Shown here one piece after another: positions 58,455 through 64,000 of a stretch of DNA of 64,000 nucleotides. Source of the stretch: Pyxidicoccus parkwaysis (GTDB lineage Bacteria; Myxococcota; Myxococcia; Myxococcales; Myxococcaceae); contig NZ_CP071090.1 in the NCBI RefSeq assembly GCF_017301735.1, forward strand, positions 7,306,001-7,370,000, read 5' to 3'. The position numbers and the translations under genes are program-made. The notes beneath the pieces are model-generated. The model was not told the DNA's origin. It did not search any database and saw only the letters and a program-made list of their open reading frames with translations. Within the stretch, counting starts at the first letter, position 1, and every line of letters starts with the position of its first letter.

Positions 58455-60173
58455 ATGGGTGGTGGTCGTGTCCTCTCGCCAGTTCTCCTCGTCGGCGCCG
58501 GAACCGGCGAGGCCACGTGCGGCATCCTCTACCTGGCGAGCTACCTGCGCCGTGGCGGCATCGAGGCCTTCGTGCGGCTGTACGACGGGGACGAGACTGA
58601 AGCCGAGGTGACGCGCTCCTTCGAGAGCCTCATCGCCCGCGTACGCCCGAAGCTGGTCGGCATCAGCCTCAAGTGGTTCCACCACGTGGACCGCGCGCTG
58701 CTGATGGCACGGGTGCTGCGGAAGATTGACCCCGGGATTCAAGTCGTCGTGGGTGGCAACTCCGCCTCGTACTGGTGGAAGGAGCTGAGCGCCTACGACT
58801 GCATCGACCACATCATCCTCGGCGACGGCGAGCGGCCGCTGCTGGCCCTCTGCCAGGGAGACCCCTCCCCGCCCAACTGCGTGACGCGGTACTCCGACGG
58901 ACGGCCCCGCCGGCTGCCGCTGGCCTACGTGCAGGGCGCCACCAACAGCGAGGACATCTACTACTCGCACTTCAACGACATCTTCCTGAGCAGGTTGGAC
59001 CAGAGCTCCTTCTCGGGCTGGGTCGCGCCCGGCAAGGGCTGCGGTGAGAACTGTCTCTACTGCGGTGGTGCCCGGGGCAATCAGAAGGCGGACTTCGGCC
59101 GCGCGAAGCCCTTCCTCCGCGCCGAGGAGAGCGTGCGCAAGGACCACCAGGAGATTGTCAGCAGCACCTGGCAGATGCGCTACGACTTCTCCGGGAGCAC
59201 GGCACAGTTCCTGGGCAACACGTGGGCCGGCGTGGACCTGTCGCACCACCTCTGCACGTACTTCCTGTGGGGCGTGCCGAAGATGGAGCTCGTCGACACG
59301 CTCGCCGGGACGTTCCAGCGCGTCTACATGGTGGTCGACATCGGCTGCTTCTCCGAGCAGCAGCGCCTGGAGCAGATGCGCCGCGGCCTGCTGAAGCCGT
59401 GCGCGAAGGACCGGGAGCTGCTCGACCTCATCGAGGCCTGCCGCCGCCATCCGAACCTGGAGATTGAAGTCTCCGGCATCGGTGGCCTGCCCTTCGCGAG
59501 CCGGGACACGCTCGCGGAGGAGCTCCGCCTGGTGGAGCGCATCATCAGCATGGACTGCGTGGTGGGCTACCAGCGGCTCGAAGCCCAGCCCGGGGCGCTC
59601 GTTACCGAGCACCCCGCGCGGTTCGACATGGTCAGCGAGGCGCGGACCTTCTCCGAGTTCGTCGACTACTTCGAGCGGCGCGAGCCGGGCGACGTGTCGG
59701 TGCCGATGATTCGCTTCCGCGACGCGGAACTCGAGGCCGCCGTGCAGCGCACCTCGGACCGTGTGGATGCGTTGGTGTGGGAGCACCGCGATGCGAGGAA
59801 GCGCGTGGACCTCGATGGCCGCACGCGGCTGAAGAACACCGCTCCGTCGGCTCAGCAATTCACGCTGGGAGACTGGCTGGGCAGCCATCGCGCTCCCGCG
59901 AAGCTGTCGCGCGAGCCCGTGACTGTCATCCGCTCGGTGGATGGAATCACGCTGAGCTGCGCCCCTTCGGTCAGCCCGCGCCGGTTCTCCGACCCGACGC
60001 TCGTCCAGGGCGAGGACGGCGCCATCCTCCTCGCGGGCCTCGCCGCCTTCGAGCGCCCCACCACCGTCTCCAGCGCGGTGACGCAGCTCGGGCAGAAGGC
60101 GCGGCTCGACCCGGACTCGGCCCGAGAAGTCATCGAGCACCTCGTGGACGGGCGCTTCCTGCAGCCCGCGTAG
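58455..60173 (+). CDS. B12-binding-domain type radical SAM enzyme
   Basis: 572 aa. Residues 8-150 have the Rossmann-like layout of a cobalamin-binding domain (LLVGAGTGEATCGILYLASY, RPKLVGISLKWFHHVDRALL, IQVVVGGNSASYWWKELSAY, then ILGDGERPLLALC), but the DxHxxG ligand is not visible, so B12 may not be bound through histidine. The radical SAM core carries CGENCLYC (Cys196, Cys200, Cys203: C-x3-C-x2-C) for the 4Fe-4S cluster. The C-terminal 80 residues (ILLAGLAAFERPTTVSSAVT, REVIEHLVDGRFLQPA) look like a small winged helix. No precursor peptide or other biosynthetic gene is adjacent; substrate unknown. Confidence 0.88.
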   Translation: MGGGRVLSPVLLVGAGTGEATCGILYLASYLRRGGIEAFVRLYDGDETEAEVTRSFESLIARVRPKLVGISLKWFHHVDRALLMARVLRKIDPGIQVVVGGNSASYWWKELSAYDCIDHIILGDGERPLLALCQGDPSPPNCVTRYSDGRPRRLPLAYVQGATNSEDIYYSHFNDIFLSRLDQSSFSGWVAPGKGCGENCLYCGGARGNQKADFGRAKPFLRAEESVRKDHQEIVSSTWQMRYDFSGSTAQFLGNTWAGVDLSHHLCTYFLWGVPKMELVDTLAGTFQRVYMVVDIGCFSEQQRLEQMRRGLLKPCAKDRELLDLIEACRRHPNLEIEVSGIGGLPFASRDTLAEELRLVERIISMDCVVGYQRLEAQPGALVTEHPARFDMVSEARTFSEFVDYFERREPGDVSVPMIRFRDAELEAAVQRTSDRVDALVWEHRDARKRVDLDGRTRLKNTAPSAQQFTLGDWLGSHRAPAKLSREPVTVIRSVDGITLSCAPSVSPRRFSDPTLVQGEDGAILLAGLAAFERPTTVSSAVTQLGQKARLDPDSAREVIEHLVDGRFLQPA

Positions 60174-60367
60174 CGGCCGCCGGCTGGCCCGCCTTCAGCC
60201 GCGGGCAAGCTGGAGGACCCATGGCGCGTTGCTGTCCCCGGGGTCATCGAGCACCTCCCCGACGCGCGCATCCTTCTGGCCGCGCGGGGCGTGGACGAGA
60301 ACGCGGTCCACCGGCTTCGCCGGAGGGGTGTACGGAGATACGCTCCCGGCTCCTGCTCGGCAGAGGG

Positions 60368-60676
60368 TTGTCCTTGGTCCTTTCGGTGTTGCTCCAGCTC
60401 GGGTTCTTCCTCCTCGTCGCCGGTCCGATTGCCGCGGGAATCCTCGCCTCCCAGGCATCGCCCCCGGTCTCCACGCTCGCGCGTCACTACCTGGTGCTGT
60501 CATGGCTCGCCTATGGCGCCGCCACCGCGTGGTGCCTGTGGACCTGCTTCTTCGTGCGCTCGACGGGCGTCGGCATCGGAAATGGCATCTTCCTCATCAT
60601 CGCCATTCCGCTGGGCTTCATCGCCGGAGTCCTCTTCAGCGTGTGGCGCGCCACGGACCGGGACACCTTCGTGTAG
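60368..60676 (+). CDS. Small integral membrane protein
   Basis: About 102 aa with three hydrophobic segments: LSVLLQLGFFLLVAGPIAAG, YLVLSWLAYGAATAWCLWTC and IGNGIFLIIAIPLGFIAGVL. The C-terminus is VWRATDRDTFV. The frame is open far upstream, overlapping the radical SAM gene's 3' end in another register, but no membrane pattern exists there. Start uncertain: TTG 60368, or TTG 60374 with AGAGGG 6 nt upstream. Function unknown. Confidence 0.55.
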   Translation: MSLVLSVLLQLGFFLLVAGPIAAGILASQASPPVSTLARHYLVLSWLAYGAATAWCLWTCFFVRSTGVGIGNGIFLIIAIPLGFIAGVLFSVWRATDRDTFV

Positions 60677-60692
60677 CAACCCGGGACGACCC

Positions 60693-60715
60693 GGTGTGGA
60701 GGAGCGTCCACCGAG
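60693..60715 (+). repeat. Degenerate third copy of the hairpin repeat
   Basis: GGTGTGGAGGAGCGTCCACC resembles the first 20 bases of the repeats at 60769 and 60866, but the pairing arm has diverged. Confidence 0.4.
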
Positions 60716-60768
60716 AACCGCCCGCACGGGCCGAGTGACGGGCCCAGGCATCGCGTGAAGGCCCGACA

Positions 60769-60813
60769 GGTGTAGAGGGGAGTCCACCCCTCTTTCTCGC
60801 GCAACAACAGACA
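60769..60813 (+). repeat. 45-bp hairpin-bearing repeat, copy 1
   Basis: Begins GGTGTAGAGGGGAGTCCACC and contains the perfect inverted repeat GAGGGG / CCCCTC around AGTCCA, followed by TTTCTC. It matches 60866-60910 at about 41 of 45 positions. Confidence 0.75.
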
Positions 60814-60865
60814 AATCCGTCCAGCTTCCTCGAAGGAGAGCCCCGGGCAACCTGAAGAATTTGCG

Positions 60866-60910
60866 GGTGTAGAGGAGAGTCCACCCCTCTTTCTCGCGCA
60901 ATGACAGACA
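60866..60910 (+). repeat. 45-bp hairpin-bearing repeat, copy 2
   Basis: Same element 97 bp downstream (GGTGTAGAGGAGAGTCCACC...). The stem carries one change (GAGGAG against CCCCTC). 46 bp upstream of the next gene. Confidence 0.75.
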
Positions 60911-60956
60911 GGAACGTCACTGCACCGAGTCGGTAATCAATGCTAATGTTTCGTGC

Positions 60957-62801
60957 ATGCACTGGCACCTGCACCTGAAGAGCGCGGCGTTGTTGGCCGT
61001 GCTGTTCGCGACGTCCGGGCTCACCGGGTCCGCCGCGCACGCGCAGCAATGCACTCCTGAAGAGCCCGAGCCGAACAAACCGCTCAACGACCAGATGAGC
61101 GACACGCGGCTCCTACGCCGCATCGTGCTCGGGCTCACCGGCACCACGCCGACCGTCGAGCAATACGAGGCGATGGCGGCCGCGGCCACGCCCGAGGCGC
61201 GAGCCGCGCTGCTGCGCTCGACGCTCGATGAAGTGCTCGCCTCGCCGAAGTTCTACGAGCGGATGGTGAACTTCGGGCACGAGTGGATCGCGGTGGGCGC
61301 GTACACCACCGGCGCCCAGGGTGACGCGTACCAGGGCGACATGTCCGGGCACCTGTTCCGGTGCGACGCCAACAGCAAGCACCCCGGCGCGCTCTACCAT
61401 GTGAACGAGTTCGGCCCCTCGAAGGACCCGGCCAGGCAGTGCGCGGACCTGGACGCGGACGGCAACGCCGCCGTGCCCGTGGTGAATACCGTCGAGCCCT
61501 GGTGGGCTCCGGGGACCACGGTCCAGGTACTCGGCAAGGCCGGCTCCAACATCACGCAGGTCACCGATTCCACCTCGGGGAAGGTGTACGACTGCGGCAT
61601 CGCGAACGGTGGTTACTACGACCCCTCGCTGCCCACGGGATGCGGCTGCGGGCCGAACCTGGCGTGGTGCTCGCCGCTCTCCGGCCTCGGCGGAGGGAGC
61701 ACCTTCGACCTCCTCAACACCCAGCGCCGCCACCCCTACGAGGAGCCCGCGCGCCTGTTCGCGCACCTCGCATGGCATGACCGGCCGCTCTCGGACCTCG
61801 TCCTCGGCAACTACTCGGTGGGCACCAACTGGCTGCGCGCGCTGTACGTGCGCTTCGGCCGGCAGATGGGCAGCGAGCCGAAGAACGAGAACACCACCTG
61901 GTGGCGCGCGGGCGAGGACAGCTCGCCGCGAGACCCGCTGCACCCCACGCCGAATGACCCACAGGCGTGGCGCGAGTTCGTGGTGGAGGACCTGGAGCCC
62001 TTCCACCTCGCGCTCACCGCGGACCGCTCGCGCTCCGGCAGCCTCGAGCGCACCTATCGCTTCGACCCGCGCACCACCACGGAGGCGCCCAAGGGCATTC
62101 CCGCCGCCGGTGTGCTCACCATGATGGGCTCGCTGTCCTCGTTCCCTCGTGAGCGCGTCCGGGCCGCGCGCTTCCTGGAAATCTTCGCCTGCCAGAACTT
62201 CTCGCCGCCGCCCGCGGACGTGCACTTCCCTCCCCTGGAGGTCGACCCGGCCACCGGCGGAACGTGCCTGCACTGCCACAAGACGCTGGACCCCGCGGCC
62301 ATCTCCTTCAAGCGCTGGGACTTCACCCCGTTCTCCAGCTACTACGTCCCGTGGCCCTTCATTCCGGGCGTGGGCAACCAGCGCGTCACGAAGGAATGGC
62401 TGTCCGGGCAGTACCCGCACACCGGCACCGCGCCGGGCTTCCGCTGGAAGAATGCCTTCGTTCCCAACACCGTGTTGACTCCAGTCACCCCCGAGCAACT
62501 CAAGGCCAACCCGGAGGCGGCGCTGCTCGACACCATGCCCGAGAGCTACACGCTGCTCGGCGAGCACGGTGACGGCACCATGGGCCCGCTCGGCTTCGGC
62601 AAGCTGCTCGTCCGCTCCGGCGAGTTCGACCGCTGCGCCGCGCGCAGGCTCTACGCGATGTTCATCGGCCGGGATTTGAACCCGGCCACGGAGAAGGGCT
62701 TCATCGACAAGCTCGCGAGGGAGTTCGTCGCGAGGGAGCGCAAGCTCCGTCCCTTCATCCGCTATCTCTTCGAGCAGCCCGAGCTGCGGAGGGGCCTGTG
62801 A
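60957..62801 (+). CDS. Exported c-type-cytochrome-like protein (DUF1549/DUF1588 type)
   Basis: 614 aa with signal peptide (LLAVLFATSGLTGSAAHAQQ). The N-terminal part (SDTRLLRRIVLGLTGTTPTV, EVLASPKFYERMVNFGHEWI) follows the DUF1549-like helical pattern, and a long central domain has several Cys pairs (GCGCGPNLAWCSP). Near residue 430 a single heme-type motif CLHCH occurs in the DUF1588-like context CLHCHKTLDPAAISFKRWDF. The end (DRCAARRLYAMFIGRDLNPA ... FIRYLFEQPELRRG) matches the DUF1585-type tail. Such proteins are found in clusters with Tat-exported DUF1501/DUF1552 proteins, as here; their biochemical role is not established. Overlaps the next start by one base. Confidence 0.8.
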   Translation: MHWHLHLKSAALLAVLFATSGLTGSAAHAQQCTPEEPEPNKPLNDQMSDTRLLRRIVLGLTGTTPTVEQYEAMAAAATPEARAALLRSTLDEVLASPKFYERMVNFGHEWIAVGAYTTGAQGDAYQGDMSGHLFRCDANSKHPGALYHVNEFGPSKDPARQCADLDADGNAAVPVVNTVEPWWAPGTTVQVLGKAGSNITQVTDSTSGKVYDCGIANGGYYDPSLPTGCGCGPNLAWCSPLSGLGGGSTFDLLNTQRRHPYEEPARLFAHLAWHDRPLSDLVLGNYSVGTNWLRALYVRFGRQMGSEPKNENTTWWRAGEDSSPRDPLHPTPNDPQAWREFVVEDLEPFHLALTADRSRSGSLERTYRFDPRTTTEAPKGIPAAGVLTMMGSLSSFPRERVRAARFLEIFACQNFSPPPADVHFPPLEVDPATGGTCLHCHKTLDPAAISFKRWDFTPFSSYYVPWPFIPGVGNQRVTKEWLSGQYPHTGTAPGFRWKNAFVPNTVLTPVTPEQLKANPEAALLDTMPESYTLLGEHGDGTMGPLGFGKLLVRSGEFDRCAARRLYAMFIGRDLNPATEKGFIDKLAREFVARERKLRPFIRYLFEQPELRRGL

Positions 62802-63844
62802 TGCGCACGTTGCGTTCATTCCTGGGAGCCGTCGCGCTGGCCTCGCTCGCGCTCACCCAATTCGCCTGCACGGGAGAGGGCACGCGGGGTGGTTTCAGTG
62901 AGACGCCCGACGGCGGTGACACCTGCGCGGCGGCGAGCGACAACGACGCGGTCCGCCTCGCGCTCGCGCCCGCGTGCCAGGGCTGCCACACCAACGGCAA
63001 CAAGCCCTTCTTCTCTTCGCTCGCCGCGTTCGAGAGCGGGCTCGTCTACAACGAGAAGTACGTGAAGCGCGGGGACCCGGAGAACAGCCTCCTCGTCCAG
63101 ATGCTCAAGGGCGCCGCTCCCGGAAGCTATCCCCAGATGCCGCCGGGCCAGCCCTACGACGAGCTCGTCGCCAGCGGCCGCGTGACGATGACCATTGCCC
63201 AGGTGGAGGCGTGGATTCGCGACCTGCCGGCCCCGCCCGAGGCGCTGGAGACGCCGTCGCCCGAGGAGTTCCGCGTCCGCCGGCTGTCCGCCGAGGAGAT
63301 GGTGGTGAGCCTGATGGACCAGCTCGGGCTCACGCTCGAGGACTTCGTCAGCACCAGCAACCCCGACTGGCGCAACCGGGCGTACGTGGTGAACTGGAAC
63401 AAGTTCTTCGTGTGGCCCGGTGACTGGTCGCCCGGAATCTCCGGCGAGTACGTCTCCGACTCGCGCACCGGGGAGCGCTTCGAGGCGCTGGGCGGCGGCA
63501 ACTCGCTCCTGTACCGCAAGAAGGACGTGAGCTTCGGTCCCTCCGCCGCGCAGGCGCTGGTGCAGATGTCACAGGCCTGGTGCGGGCGCGCGGTGGACAA
63601 GGCGAACAACAAGGCGGTGCTGCGCTACGTGGTGCTCGCGGACACCTCCACCAAGAACCCGGACGCGGTGCAGAAGAACCTGCGCTACCTCTACCTGCGC
63701 ATGCTCGGCCAGCCGGCCACGGACGCGGAGGCGCAGGCGCTGTACGAGCAGGTCTACCTCCCGCTCGAAGCGCAGAGCACGCGCCTGGGCTGGATTGGCG
63801 TCTGCTCGGCGCTCATCCGTCACCCGCTGTGGATTACCTACTGA
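62801..63844 (+). CDS. Heme c-type lipoprotein of the same cluster
   Basis: 347 aa. Signal peptide ends in the lipobox-like QFACT (LTQFAC). A single CxxCH heme motif lies in ALAPACQGCHTNGNKPFF, followed by cytochrome-c-like elements with a possible distal Met (YPQMPPGQPYDELV). The C-terminal 200 residues (RRLSAEEMVVSLMDQLGLTL, YLYLRMLGQPATDAEAQALY) resemble the helical DUF1587/DUF1595-like regions of the family. ATG overlaps the previous stop (TGATG), with GGAGGGG upstream, so the genes are translationally coupled. Confidence 0.8.
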   Translation: MRTLRSFLGAVALASLALTQFACTGEGTRGGFSETPDGGDTCAAASDNDAVRLALAPACQGCHTNGNKPFFSSLAAFESGLVYNEKYVKRGDPENSLLVQMLKGAAPGSYPQMPPGQPYDELVASGRVTMTIAQVEAWIRDLPAPPEALETPSPEEFRVRRLSAEEMVVSLMDQLGLTLEDFVSTSNPDWRNRAYVVNWNKFFVWPGDWSPGISGEYVSDSRTGERFEALGGGNSLLYRKKDVSFGPSAAQALVQMSQAWCGRAVDKANNKAVLRYVVLADTSTKNPDAVQKNLRYLYLRMLGQPATDAEAQALYEQVYLPLEAQSTRLGWIGVCSALIRHPLWITY

Positions 63845-63856
63845 GCCGAGGACCCC

Positions 63857-64000
63857 ATGCCCAATACCTCTCGACGCACGCTGCTCAAGTGGGCCCTCGG
63901 AGCCGGACAGCTCGCGCTCCTCGAACGCGCGGGACTGCTCCGCTCCGGCACCGCGCATGCCGCGACTACCGACGTCCCCTCCCGGCTCGTGGTGCTCTAC
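63857..64000 (+). CDS. Tat-exported protein, probably DUF1501/DUF1552 family, cut by the right edge
   Basis: 48 codons are visible. The N-terminus SRRTLLKWALGAG is a twin-arginine signal (S-R-R-x-L-L-K plus a moderately hydrophobic core), and the following SRLVVLY fits the start of the DUF1501/DUF1552 sulfatase-like proteins that accompany DUF1588-type genes. CGAGGA precedes the ATG; 12 bp after the upstream gene, so it is the third member of the operon. The family call is inferred mainly from context. Confidence 0.65.
   Translation, partial: MPNTSRRTLLKWALGAGQLALLERAGLLRSGTAHAATTDVPSRLVVLY

Overview
The window is high-GC DNA (about two thirds or more G+C by eye) packed with lipoproteins, two-domain secreted enzymes, LysR/TetR regulators, a complete beta-oxidation operon and a type VI secretion (T6SS) effector module. 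This content points to a myxobacterium of the Myxococcus/Corallococcus/Pyxidicoccus type. That placement is inferred from gene content; no rRNA gene is present to confirm it. I saw no tRNA, rRNA, CRISPR array or insertion sequence.

Layout. 1-7,575: a lipoprotein cut by the left edge, a beta-helix secreted protein, a subtilisin-like protease divergent from a three-PAS histidine kinase, a helix-hairpin-helix lipoprotein and a LysM/Cys-His protein. 7,846-16,011: lipid degradation. An acyl-CoA ligase converges on a four-gene minus-strand operon (hydratase/dehydrogenase, thiolase, two acyl-CoA dehydrogenases), which is divergent from a QsdR-like TetR regulator; a 9-bp-arm inverted repeat lies between them. 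16,182-22,021: a patatin, a small cytosolic protein, a DUF1254/DUF1214 protein, and an MFS exporter divergent from its LysR regulator. 22,022-28,332: a T6SS effector cassette (degenerate ketosynthase, AHH nuclease, Imm11, Imm49, DUF2169, DUF4150 PAAR-like, TIGR02270). It is bracketed by a 26-bp direct repeat that duplicates the 3' end of the LysR gene. This is the most interesting structure in the window.

28,461-36,168: lipoproteins, a double-VOC lipoprotein, a Crp-like regulator divergent from a sterol-desaturase-like enzyme, and an SDR divergent from a LysR gene with a visible T-N11-A operator. 36,354-45,010: three large exported proteins (dimethylformamidase-like plus FG-GAP repeats, a duplicated glycine-rich protein, and a papain-like protease with Calx-beta domains). 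45,277-51,037: a TetR gene with a palindromic operator divergent from two esterase-type hydrolases, YceI divergent from LysR, and small secreted proteins. 51,016-58,111: a Suv3-like RNA helicase, a protein ending in a DnaA domain I-like segment with a 45-bp tandem repeat upstream, and a BNR/PKD exported protein. 58,455-64,000: a radical SAM enzyme, a small membrane protein, hairpin-bearing repeats and the start of a c-type-cytochrome/Tat-exported protein cluster cut by the right edge.

Most transcription units are one to four genes long, often divergent from their own regulator, and many convergent pairs are separated by strong hairpin terminators. Function calls rest on motifs read by eye; no database search was run.
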